Positions 7,842 to 16,336 of a stretch of DNA of 64,000 nt are shown here, piece after piece. Made by a program: the position numbers and the translations under genes. The stretch lies in the NCBI RefSeq assembly GCF_002115745.1, contig NZ_JFKB01000012.1, forward strand, positions 62,001 to 126,000, read 5' to 3'. This DNA comes from Thalassospira alkalitolerans (lineage in GTDB: Bacteria; Pseudomonadota; Alphaproteobacteria; Rhodospirillales; Thalassospiraceae). The notes below the pieces were generated by a model. It made no database searches, was not told the origin of the DNA, and was given only the letters and a program-made list of their open reading frames with translations. Numbering within the stretch: position 1 is the stretch's first letter; every line of letters starts with the position of its first letter.

Positions 7842-10049
7842 ATGCCGTCTGTATCAGCCGATACCGGGCCAAGCGCGGCCGAACTCGAAGAAATTGAACG
7901 TAAATACGACGAAGGCGCTGCGACAAAGGCGGTTGGCAAGGGGATGGCGGTCTTTTTGCGGATCGTTGCGGTGGTCTTTGCGCTTTATCACTATTTTACC
8001 GCGGGCTTTGGCTTGCCGTCCGATCATTGGCATATGGGGTGGCATCTGTCGGGGCTGTTTATATTGATTTATGCCTTTTATCCGGCCTTTAAAACGCGCG
8101 ACGCCTATGATTTGAAACAGAGTTTCTGGCGGATTGGCAATGTTTCGGTCCTTGATATTCTGGCCATGCTCCTTGGGATCAGCGCGTCGCTTTATCTCAG
8201 TCTGGCCTGGCGCGGGATCGCATTCTTTGGGATCGAAGAACAAACATTTCGCATGGGAAATCCGAATGTTTATGACCTGATTTTCGGATGTATCATGATT
8301 GTGCTGGTTCTTGATCTGGCACGTCGGACCCTTGGCTGGATTTTGCCGCTGATCATCTGTATTTTTATGTCCTATGCGCTTTTGGGGCCATATTTCCCGG
8401 GGATTTTGCAACATCCGGGGGTGAAGTTTCAAACATTCGTATCATCGATGTATTTCCCGCATGAGGGGATTTACGGCGTAACCCTGTGGGTGACGTCGAC
8501 GGTTGTTTTCCATTTCGTTTTGTTCGGAACCATTGCCCAGCGTACCGGGCTTGGACAGCTTTTTATCGATAACGCATCCATTCTGGCCGGGCGTTATACC
8601 GGTGGCCCGGCCAAGGTTTCGGTGATTTCTTCGGCGTTTTTCGGCACGATTTCGGGGTCGTCGGTGGCCAATACGGTTTCAACCGGTTCCCTGACCATTC
8701 CCAATATGAAGCGTCTTGGCTATCCGGGGCATTTTGCTGGCGGGGTCGAAGCCGCGGCATCGGCAGGCGGGCAAATCACCCCGCCGATCATGGGGGCTGC
8801 GGCCTTTATCATGGCCGAATTCCTGAATGTGCCCTACACGACCATCGTGCTTGCCGGAATTTTCCCGGCCTTGCTGCATTATTTCGGCGTGTTCAGTGTG
8901 GTTCACCTGATGGCCCGCAAACTTGGCCTGAAAGGGATGGCCAAGGAAACCTTGCCTCATTTCGGTAAAGTCTGGAAAAGCGGCTGGGCGAATATCTTGC
9001 CGTTGGTCGGCTTGCTGGTGGTTTTGTTCTCTGGTTACACGCCGTATATGTCCGCATTTTGCGGTATTTCGCTGTTGCTTGTTGTGGGCATGGCCCGCCG
9101 CGATGTTGTGCTCAGCCTTATTATTCCCGTGGGATTTGCCGCCTTTGTTTGTTGGAAAGCCCTAAGCGGTGAATTCGGGGTTGGCATTTCCATAACCTTG
9201 CTGGCGGCAACTATTTTGGGAATATACAACCCGCAAAAAAGGGTCACCCTTGCTGAAATGGTGACGACCTTTGAAACCGGGGTTAAATATGCCTTGGCCG
9301 TCGGGGCGGCTTCGGCGGCGGTCGGGATTGTTGTCGGGGTGATCAACACGACCGGCATCGGATTTCGACTTGGTTTTATGGTGACATCCGGTGCCACCGA
9401 AATGGCCGATGTGATCCATGCCCTGACCGAGTTTGGGGGGTATGAACTGTTTTCCACCAGCAGCATCTCTCTTTTCCTGTCTTTGGTTCTGATTGCCTTT
9501 TCCTGCATTCTTATGGGGGCGGGTATTCCGACCACGGCCCTTTACATCATGCTGGTATCTGTTGCGCAGCCGGCCTTGGCCCAATTGGGCATTCCGCCAA
9601 TCGCAAGCCATATGTTCGTGCTTTATTACGGGGTGGTTGCCGAAATAACGCCACCGGTCTGTACGTCGGCCTATGCGGCATCTGCAATTGCCAATTCCAA
9701 TCCGTTTCGGACCGGCGTATCTGCATTTACCCTTGGTCTGGGCAAGGTGGTTGCACCGATGGCATTTGTTTATGCGCCGGTGTTGCTGTTTGCCGATCCA
9801 AACGGCTTTGATCTTTTGACGTTTGCCTATAGCGCCGTTTCCGCAATTTTTGGGGTTATTGCCCTGTCGGCTGCGGTTGTTGGTGTGTGGCTTGCGCCTT
9901 TGGCGGTTTGGGCGCGCCTTGTTTTGGCGTTGGGGGGGCTGGTGTTTATTGCGCCGTCATTTGCATCCGATATCATTGCCCTGTTGATTATAACGCCAGT
10001 GATTTTGCAGCAAGTCCTTGCGCGTTTGTCCCAACCGGCATCGGTTTAG
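7842..10049 (+). CDS. TRAP transporter fused permease (DctQM-type, TAXI class)
   Basis: This 735-residue inner-membrane protein has many hydrophobic segments: an N-terminal small-subunit-like part (about residues 1-200) fused to the large DctM-like part. The DctM motif GTISGSSVANTVSTGSLTIP lies near residue 270. Such fusions are the partners of TAXI binding proteins. The Shine-Dalgarno AAGGGAGCAGGGA precedes ATG 7842. The stop is followed after 2 nt by the dehydrogenase gene, so transporter and enzyme are probably co-expressed. Confidence 0.93.
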   Translation: MPSVSADTGPSAAELEEIERKYDEGAATKAVGKGMAVFLRIVAVVFALYHYFTAGFGLPSDHWHMGWHLSGLFILIYAFYPAFKTRDAYDLKQSFWRIGNVSVLDILAMLLGISASLYLSLAWRGIAFFGIEEQTFRMGNPNVYDLIFGCIMIVLVLDLARRTLGWILPLIICIFMSYALLGPYFPGILQHPGVKFQTFVSSMYFPHEGIYGVTLWVTSTVVFHFVLFGTIAQRTGLGQLFIDNASILAGRYTGGPAKVSVISSAFFGTISGSSVANTVSTGSLTIPNMKRLGYPGHFAGGVEAAASAGGQITPPIMGAAAFIMAEFLNVPYTTIVLAGIFPALLHYFGVFSVVHLMARKLGLKGMAKETLPHFGKVWKSGWANILPLVGLLVVLFSGYTPYMSAFCGISLLLVVGMARRDVVLSLIIPVGFAAFVCWKALSGEFGVGISITLLAATILGIYNPQKRVTLAEMVTTFETGVKYALAVGAASAAVGIVVGVINTTGIGFRLGFMVTSGATEMADVIHALTEFGGYELFSTSSISLFLSLVLIAFSCILMGAGIPTTALYIMLVSVAQPALAQLGIPPIASHMFVLYYGVVAEITPPVCTSAYAASAIANSNPFRTGVSAFTLGLGKVVAPMAFVYAPVLLFADPNGFDLLTFAYSAVSAIFGVIALSAAVVGVWLAPLAVWARLVLALGGLVFIAPSFASDIIALLIITPVILQQVLARLSQPASV

Positions 10050-10051
10050 CC

Positions 10052-11290
10052 ATGTCCGCAGATGTCATGGTGCTTGGTGCCGGTTTGGTGGGGATATTTA
10101 CCGCCCTGAATTTGGCACAGCAGGGTCAGAAAGTGGTGCTGATTGATCGCGGGGAACCCGGTCAGGAGGCATCATCTGGGAATGCTGGCGTAATTTCACC
10201 CTGGTCGATTGCCCCTGGTTGTGCGCCGGGGGTATGGCGAAAGCTGCCGGGTATGTTGCTGGGGGCGGATAAACCGCTCAATGTGCAGGCCGGATTTTGG
10301 CCGAAAATGGTGCCCTGGGGGACCCGGTTTCTTCTTAACGGAACGGAAAAGAAATACCGAAAAACGGCAAACGCCATGTATGACCTCTGTCGGCCTTCTG
10401 TTACGCTTTATAAGGATTGGCTTGCGCTGGTTGGTCATGCAAAACTGATTACCGATAGCTATTATATTCATGCCTTTCGTCATCAAAATAACGCAAACCT
10501 TGATGCACTTGACTATGCCATCCGGGCCGAAAAAGGTGCCGAAATGCAATTGGTTGGGCGTATCGGTCTGGCGGAGGTCGAGCCCGCCCTTGCACCAATT
10601 TACGATGCGGCGATTCTGATCAAAGGCCAGGCGCGGCTTTTGTCACCCGGGCGGGTGGGGACGGTTCTGGCGGAATATGCATGCCGTCTGGGGGTCGAAA
10701 TCCAATGTGCTGATATCGGGCAGGTTTCTCGTGAAGGCGGGGATTGGCAGGCCATCGGACAAGGGCGTGTCTTTCGCGCCTCGAAACTGGTTGTATGTGC
10801 CGGGGTCTGGTCGGAAAAATTGCTGCGAAAGACCGGGCTGCATATCCCCTTGGTTGCCGAACGCGGCTATCATCTTGAAATTCCATCGGGTCATATTTCT
10901 TTGAACCATTCGGTGATGGATATGGCGGGGAAAATTGTTGCATCAAGTATGAGGGGCGGTTTGCGATTGGCCGGGGCTGCTGAATTTGCGGCGATTGATG
11001 CGCCGCCATCCGAATGGCGCGAAAGTTTGTTACGTCGGCAGGCGGCGCGAATGCTGCCGGATTTGGATTTGTTTCATGCGCGGTTTTGGATGGGAAGCCG
11101 TCCAAGCCTGCCTGACAGTTTACCGATCATCGGTGCGCTTTCCCCGTCAGAGGGGCTGTTTGGTGCCTTTGGACATGCGCATCAAGGCGTTATGATGGCA
11201 CCAATGACCGGCAAGGTTCTGACCGATGTGATCTTGGGCAAAAAACCATCCATCGATATGTCGCCATACCATCCTATGCGCTTTTCCTAA
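10052..11290 (+). CDS. FAD-dependent D-amino acid dehydrogenase (DadA-like)
   Basis: This 412-residue DAO-type flavoenzyme has the Rossmann motif VLGAGLVGIFTALNLAQQG near its N-terminus, the DadA-like EASSGNAGVISPWSIAPG block, and the C-terminal GHAHQGVMMAPMTGK flavin-contact motif. DadA oxidatively deaminates D-amino acids to 2-oxo acids and passes electrons to the respiratory chain. ATG 10052 begins 2 nt after the permease stop; earlier in-frame starts would lie inside the permease gene. Neighbouring transporter and racemase genes suggest it acts on the imported substrate. Exact specificity cannot be read from the sequence. Confidence 0.87.
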   Translation: MSADVMVLGAGLVGIFTALNLAQQGQKVVLIDRGEPGQEASSGNAGVISPWSIAPGCAPGVWRKLPGMLLGADKPLNVQAGFWPKMVPWGTRFLLNGTEKKYRKTANAMYDLCRPSVTLYKDWLALVGHAKLITDSYYIHAFRHQNNANLDALDYAIRAEKGAEMQLVGRIGLAEVEPALAPIYDAAILIKGQARLLSPGRVGTVLAEYACRLGVEIQCADIGQVSREGGDWQAIGQGRVFRASKLVVCAGVWSEKLLRKTGLHIPLVAERGYHLEIPSGHISLNHSVMDMAGKIVASSMRGGLRLAGAAEFAAIDAPPSEWRESLLRRQAARMLPDLDLFHARFWMGSRPSLPDSLPIIGALSPSEGLFGAFGHAHQGVMMAPMTGKVLTDVILGKKPSIDMSPYHPMRFS

Positions 11291-11332
11291 CCCATCTGGG
11301 CATACGATTGCACGTTTGAACGGTGTGCCAAT

Positions 11333-11365
11333 TGAAAAAAAATATGGGGCAGCTTTATGCCCCAT
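11333..11365 (-). terminator. Terminator of the racemase operon
   Basis: ATGGGGCA (11344-11351) and TGCCCCAT (11358-11365) form an 8-bp stem. On the minus strand it is followed by an unbroken run of T residues (plus-strand A-run just left of 11343). It lies between convergent genes and mainly serves the minus-strand operon. Confidence 0.8.
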
Positions 11366-12481
11366 TTACCCCAAAAATGCAGAAACCGGCTGTGGAATGA
11401 TCCGGGGTGCGATGGCTTTGCCAATATAGGCCTTGTCGATATAGGGCGATGTCATACACCGCAAAAGTGCCGCATAATCGGGCCGGAATGATATTTCGGA
11501 ACCGACCGGGGCCTTTGTATCGCCGGTGTTAAGCACAAGATGGTCACTGCTGGCGCCCAGAATTTTAATGCCCATGGGCGGATAAAGGCCGTCCGGATCG
11601 ACATCTTGTTGCCCGATGGCAAGAATTGATTGGAAAATGTCGCCCTCATCACGGGGGAGCAATGGGGTGCCAAAGGCAGTCTGGGCCAGTGTGCCCCAAG
11701 GTTTTGATGGCTTGGTTTTGCTTTCGATGACTTCTGTGATCAATCGGATCGCGTCGGTATGAAGGCCTGTGATCGCTTGGCGATGCAATGGCTCGCAACC
11801 AAGCAATATGGCCTCTCCCAGTCGCAGATTATTAATCCGGCCCATTTTGCCACCCGCAAATACCCAGTTAAGGTTGCTGGAATTACCACCCGAGACGACA
11901 GACATGGGTGCCGCAAAGGCCCCCGCCGTGGCGTCTATATGGTCAGCCAATACAGACAGTTTTGCCATGTTGCGGTTATCGGGGGATACGCCGTTTCGGC
12001 ACGCAAGGTTTGCGCCAAGACCCAAAAAGGTGATGTTGGGCAATTTACGCAAGGATTGAACGGTTTTTTCAACATCGCACGGCATGACCCCTTCGCGCAG
12101 GTCGCCGAGTTCCACCATCAGGATGATACCGTGCCGTTTACGGGCCTTTTGCGCCGCATCGGAAAGGGCGCGGATCACGTCGGGTTCGGTATTCAGGCTG
12201 ATGTCGGCCGCGGCCACAACCCGGTCAACCTGGCTGATCATGGGCGAGCGGATTAATGTTATGGCGGCGTTAATACCGGCTTCGCGCAACCGTTCGATAT
12301 TTTCGATCCGGGAATCACCAAGCGATGTGACCCCCGCTCGCAGCAGTACCTTTGCCAGTTGCGGTGAACCGCAACAGGCTTTGGTAATCCCGGTAACCGA
12401 AATGCCATGCGCCTTAAGGCGCGTGACCAGTGTCTTTGCATTGTGAAAGATCTTGTCAAGATCGATCTCGATCCCGGGCAT
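11366..12481 (-). CDS. Alanine/ornithine racemase family PLP enzyme (fold type III)
   Basis: This 371-residue protein has the PLP lysine in GITKACCG (near residue 34) and the family block DSRIENIERLREAG. Both are typical of the Orr/YhfX branch of the alanine-racemase fold. Members interconvert L- and D-amino acids. The start is either ATG 12481, 2 nt after the preceding stop, or GTG 12487, which overlaps that stop as GTGA. Tight coupling to the DUF1611 gene upstream indicates an operon. With the DadA-like gene facing it, a role in D/L amino-acid conversion is likely, but the substrate is unknown. Confidence 0.87.
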   Translation of the reverse strand: MPGIEIDLDKIFHNAKTLVTRLKAHGISVTGITKACCGSPQLAKVLLRAGVTSLGDSRIENIERLREAGINAAITLIRSPMISQVDRVVAAADISLNTEPDVIRALSDAAQKARKRHGIILMVELGDLREGVMPCDVEKTVQSLRKLPNITFLGLGANLACRNGVSPDNRNMAKLSVLADHIDATAGAFAAPMSVVSGGNSSNLNWVFAGGKMGRINNLRLGEAILLGCEPLHRQAITGLHTDAIRLITEVIESKTKPSKPWGTLAQTAFGTPLLPRDEGDIFQSILAIGQQDVDPDGLYPPMGIKILGASSDHLVLNTGDTKAPVGSEISFRPDYAALLRCMTSPYIDKAYIGKAIAPRIIPQPVSAFLG

Positions 12482-12483
12482 AC

Positions 12484-13674
12484 TCACTGAACGCTGAGCG
12501 ACAGCTTCCTTTGCAAGGCCGGGAAGGATGACAAAACCATTTCCGCAAGCTGTTCGACAGGGCGGGCAAGCGCATCGGTTACGGGAATGCCCAGTTGTTC
12601 CTGATAATACAGGATGCTGTCGGAAATCTCGCCGTCGGTCATATCTTCATGATTGATCGTCAGTCCGATGACTTTGGTATCGGCAAAGGCCTCGATCAGG
12701 CTGATTTCAGATTTTGGTTCGGGCATGGGCATTTGATCAAAATCGCAACGATGCTTGCGTTTTGGGGCATGTTGCAAAATAACGCCATCGGGCACGCTGC
12801 CACGCAGAATAAAGGCCGACGTGCAAAAGGCCGGATGGCTGAGCGCGCCCTGGCCTTCGACGATAATGATGTCGGGGTCTTCGCCCTCAAACGCGTCAAT
12901 AATGGTTGCTTCCAGCTCGCCACAACAAAACTGTGACGGCACGGCATCAAGGGCAACACCATATCGCGATCCCTGCATCATGCCGGTCTGGCCGGTTGTA
13001 ACCATGACAGCATTGACACCGCGTGCAATCAGGGCGCGGGTCAGGATGCTGGCCGTGGTTCGTTTGCCAATCGCGCAATCGGTGCCAAGAACCGCAATTC
13101 GGGGGCATGTAACGTTATTGATGTTGCCGCTAAACAGTCGCAGGTCGTTTTTGGGGCGTGGTTTTCGGATGTCGATAATCGCAACATTTCCGGCACGCGA
13201 TGCGGCAATGAATTCTGGGTCGTCATTTAAAAATTCATGAAGCCCGTTAACCACATTCATACCGCGTTTCAACGCATCCAGAACGATCAGACGTTCTGCA
13301 TCCGATAACATCCCTGTTGCGGGGGCCATGCCATAAATAAAATAATCCGGCACGGGCAGATGGGCTGCAAATGCGTCGTCCAGATGGCGTAAAATCGGGA
13401 TTGCATTTGGGTATCCGTCAAGAACCTCACCGGCATCGCGGCCTGCCTGTGTGCTGTCGATCACGGAAAGAATTTCGTATTTTTCGGAATGCCGGATCAA
13501 TCCGTTTGCCGTCTTCCCATCGGGCAAGCCAAAGTTGCCTTCGCAATAAACAAGTGCGGTTGGGGCGCGGGCATCTTTTGAACGTAGGCTTGCGTTGACC
13601 AATGGGATCGCGCCAGAAGGCAAATGGATGATGTTTTCAGTTGTTGGCGATGAAATAGGCAATGTGGTTGTCAT
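12484..13674 (-). CDS. DUF1611 family protein (DgcN-like, candidate D-amino acid N-acetyltransferase)
   Basis: This 396-residue protein has an N-terminal Rossmann-like DUF1611 domain (EGNFGLPDGKTANGLIRH near residue 45) and a C-terminal P-loop-like domain with VLGTDCAIGKRTTAS. A characterised member, DgcN of marine bacteria, N-acetylates D-glutamate so that the racemase DgcA can act. Here the partner downstream is a PLP racemase instead of an enolase-type DgcA. ATG 13674 follows GGAAA; longer reading frames upstream lack family similarity. The acetyltransferase function is inferred from that one studied relative. Confidence 0.82.
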   Translation of the reverse strand: MTTTLPISSPTTENIIHLPSGAIPLVNASLRSKDARAPTALVYCEGNFGLPDGKTANGLIRHSEKYEILSVIDSTQAGRDAGEVLDGYPNAIPILRHLDDAFAAHLPVPDYFIYGMAPATGMLSDAERLIVLDALKRGMNVVNGLHEFLNDDPEFIAASRAGNVAIIDIRKPRPKNDLRLFSGNINNVTCPRIAVLGTDCAIGKRTTASILTRALIARGVNAVMVTTGQTGMMQGSRYGVALDAVPSQFCCGELEATIIDAFEGEDPDIIIVEGQGALSHPAFCTSAFILRGSVPDGVILQHAPKRKHRCDFDQMPMPEPKSEISLIEAFADTKVIGLTINHEDMTDGEISDSILYYQEQLGIPVTDALARPVEQLAEMVLSSFPALQRKLSLSVQ

Positions 13675-14105
13675 ATAGGTTTCCGTGTCTGAACATTGGT
13701 GCGCCGTCGCGACGGGTGCTTTACCCGTCTCGTCGTCTTTTGCAGGACCACGCAAAGGCCAATATTGATGAAGTTTCAAGTTTAACCGGCCCGTTGATAC
13801 GCACGTTGCGATGCATCTTTGCACCACAAGCGGGTTACCCATCAGGTTATCGGATGAAACGGATCGTGAGGAATGCACCGGCCATCAAGTTATCGTTCGA
13901 GGATGGTTTTATTTTTAGCGTGCAAACTAAAAAATAATGAACAATAAATTCACCATGCGCTTATATTGGTCGATATACAAATTAAATTGAATTTTTTATT
14001 TATAATGTCGTTTAATTCATTAAAGTTAATTGAGTGATATTCTTATTGTACACGGTAAAAATAATTTTTTATTCCAAGGCATGCGTTAAATATTTCTGTT
14101 TTATT
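13675..14105. other. AT-rich regulatory spacer upstream of the DUF1611-racemase operon
   Basis: I see no gene. The leader nearest the DUF1611 start contains a 7-bp hairpin GACGGGT/ACCCGTC (13711-13729). The segment 13910-14105 is strikingly AT-rich and should hold the operon promoter. No repeat of the LysR dyads at 6593-6633 was found here by eye. Confidence 0.5.
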
Positions 14106-15122
14106 TTAGGTGGTTTGGCCTGGGTACTTTGTTTGAGTTAATCGTCCATACTGCCTTGGTGCAGACCCCATCACACGTTTAAACGCTGTACTGAACGCAC
14201 TTTCAGACTCATAACCAACCGACAGAGCAATATCTGATACAGGCAGATTGCCATTGGTTAGTCGGTCGCCTGCCAGCAACATCCGCCAGCGGGTCAGATA
14301 GGCCATTGGCGGGATCGCGACAACATCGCGAAACCGTGCGGCAAAGCCCGATCGCGACATGCCGGCATGGCGGGCCAGTTCCTGCAGGGTCCAGGGATGG
14401 GCGGGATCATCATGGATGCGCGCAATCGCGGCTGATATCTGTTTGTCCGACAGGGCGGCAAACCAGTCCGGCCCGTTTTGTCCGCTTTGCCTGCTTTGCC
14501 CGTTATCTTTGGGGGCATCCCCGTTCGTGCGGTTCGCACCTCTTTCCCTATGCTCAAGATGCAGACGCAGCGCCTGCACCAGCACCGTATGGGCAAGATG
14601 TTGCAGTACGAGAAAGCCACCCGGTTTGGGTGTGCTTAATTCCTGCATCATCCGTTCCACCGACCAGCGCAATGTGCCTTCGTCCTGATCGGGACGGATA
14701 TGTACAATCGGCGGCAAGGTGCTCATCAGCATATCGGCATGGTTGCCCGAAAGGGCAAAGCGGCTGCTGATGATAAAGCATTCCCCGCCGCCATTATGGG
14801 TGACAATTCCGCCGCGGCGGGCGTCGGCAAACACAAGGGGCGCATCGATAGGCGGGCAATCGGGATTGCTTGCAAGGGAAAATGTCCGCCCGCGCGGCAA
14901 GACAAAGCAATCGCCGGGGCCAAGCAAGACCGGCTTCGCCACATCCTCGGTGCCATCGGTATCCTCGACACTGACATAGCATTGCCCGAAAACGACAGTC
15001 CCGCATTTGATTGTGTTGGCCTGATCGGGAAACCGGATCGCCCATGATCCGGCGGCATCAAATCCCGCCGACATGTAATTGCGTGGCTTTAACAGCGAAA
15101 GAATATCGGAAAGCGGATCCAT
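14106..15122 (-). CDS. AraC family regulator with cupin domain (Cupin_6 type)
   Basis: This 338-residue protein has an N-terminal cupin (about residues 10-190, LLGPGDCFVLPRGRTFSL) and a C-terminal double helix-turn-helix (about 235-325). The first recognition region is LARHAGMSRSGFAARFRDVV and the second contains GYESESAFSTAFKR. A hydrophilic linker (about 193-222) separates them. It is divergent from an SDR epimerase gene 112 nt away, a very common pairing in proteobacteria, and likely controls it. The ligand is unknown. Confidence 0.92.
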   Translation of the reverse strand: MDPLSDILSLLKPRNYMSAGFDAAGSWAIRFPDQANTIKCGTVVFGQCYVSVEDTDGTEDVAKPVLLGPGDCFVLPRGRTFSLASNPDCPPIDAPLVFADARRGGIVTHNGGGECFIISSRFALSGNHADMLMSTLPPIVHIRPDQDEGTLRWSVERMMQELSTPKPGGFLVLQHLAHTVLVQALRLHLEHRERGANRTNGDAPKDNGQSRQSGQNGPDWFAALSDKQISAAIARIHDDPAHPWTLQELARHAGMSRSGFAARFRDVVAIPPMAYLTRWRMLLAGDRLTNGNLPVSDIALSVGYESESAFSTAFKRVMGSAPRQYGRLTQTKYPGQTT

Positions 15123-15234
15123 GGCGACCTGTTTTGGATGATGGCGAAAGTAATATGGATATTAGCGCATAGTTCGTCCAAGTGCGATCAACTATCTTTG
15201 GGGCCGTTCATCGCATGGATCACAGGAGAATAAG

Positions 15235-16131
15235 ATGCGTGTTTTTGTTACAGGTGCGACCGGCTTTGTCGGATCGGCGGTGGTGCGCGAATTGATCGCG
15301 GCCGGGCATCAGGTTTTGGGGCTGGCGCGATCCGATGCATCGGCCGATGCGCTTTTGGCAGTCGGGGCGATGGTGCATCGTGGCGACCTTGACGATTATG
15401 AAAGCCTTCGTGCCGGGGCGTCCCGGGCCGATGGTGTGATCCACACCGCGTTTAATCACGATTTTTCCCGGTTTGCCGAAAGCTGTGCGACGGATGGTAA
15501 AGTGATCGCGGCGTTGGGAAGTGCTCTTGAAGGATCGGATCGCCCGCTTGTTGTCACTTCGGGCATCGGGCTTCTGGCCGGTGGAAAGCGGGTGACCGAG
15601 CAGGATATGCCCGATTTTGGTCCGAATGCCATGCCCCGTGTTGCGACAGAGCGGGCAACAGCCGACCTGGTGGCGCGCGGGATTAATGTTTCGGTTATGC
15701 GTTTACCGCCCTCGGTGCATGGGGCTGGCGATCATGGTTTTGTCCCGATCCTGATCGGCATCGCACGCGACAAGGGTGTTTCGGCCTGTGTCGGGGATGG
15801 CAATAATGCCTGGCCCGCAGTACACCGCTTTGATGCCGCACGTGCCTTTGTCCGCGCGGTCGAGGTTGCAATGCCCGGTGCTGTCTATCACGCCGTTGCC
15901 GAAACCGGGATTCCGTTTCACCAGATTGCGGGGGTAATCGGCCGCGGATTGGGTGTTCCGATGGTATCGAAAACCCCGGATGAGGCCGCCGATCATTTCG
16001 GCTGGTTCACCCATTTCGCCAAGCTTGATTGCCCGACCTCCAGCAAGATCACGCGCCGCCAATTGGACTGGTCACCGCAAGAAGTCGATTTGCTGGGGGA
16101 TATCGATCAGCCGTATTATTTTACGCGATGA
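15235..16131 (+). CDS. NAD(P)-dependent SDR / epimerase-type oxidoreductase
   Basis: This 298-residue extended-SDR protein has the nucleotide motif VTGATGFVGSAVVREL at residues 5-20, an NTD-like acidic turn, and the substrate region VATERATADLVARGINVSVMRLPPSVHG. The usual YxxxK tyrosine appears replaced in this family by the sequence around ATERATAD, as in other atypical SDRs. AGGAG lies upstream of ATG 15235. It is divergent from, and probably controlled by, the AraC-type gene. Substrate unknown. Confidence 0.88.
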   Translation: MRVFVTGATGFVGSAVVRELIAAGHQVLGLARSDASADALLAVGAMVHRGDLDDYESLRAGASRADGVIHTAFNHDFSRFAESCATDGKVIAALGSALEGSDRPLVVTSGIGLLAGGKRVTEQDMPDFGPNAMPRVATERATADLVARGINVSVMRLPPSVHGAGDHGFVPILIGIARDKGVSACVGDGNNAWPAVHRFDAARAFVRAVEVAMPGAVYHAVAETGIPFHQIAGVIGRGLGVPMVSKTPDEAADHFGWFTHFAKLDCPTSSKITRRQLDWSPQEVDLLGDIDQPYYFTR

Positions 16132-16143
16132 TCGGATGACCAT

Positions 16144-16192
16144 CCGCGCCATTGAGGAGCCGCAATGCAACCCCAATGGCGCGGGCTCTTTT
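16144..16192 (+). terminator. Terminator after the SDR gene
   Basis: CCGCGCCATTG (16144-16154) pairs perfectly with CAATGGCGCGG (16174-16184) and is followed by GCTCTTTT. Confidence 0.8.
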
Positions 16193-16336
16193 GTCACCAG
16201 AGTTGTTTTTACGGACAAGAACGGATTTGAATAGATCCTGACCCTAAGCAAGATTAAAGGATTTGATTTTATTGTCAGAGTGGAAAAGACTTGCTCATGT
16301 TTTGATTTAAAATAGATTTTGCGGTGAGGAACGACA

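Noticed and set aside
9887-10051. 55-residue N-terminal extension of the DadA-like protein
   Set aside because: It overlaps the permease gene and lacks similarity; the Rossmann motif begins right after ATG 10052.
13711-13729. Riboswitch in the DUF1611 leader
   Set aside because: Only one simple 7-bp hairpin is visible, with no conserved aptamer features.
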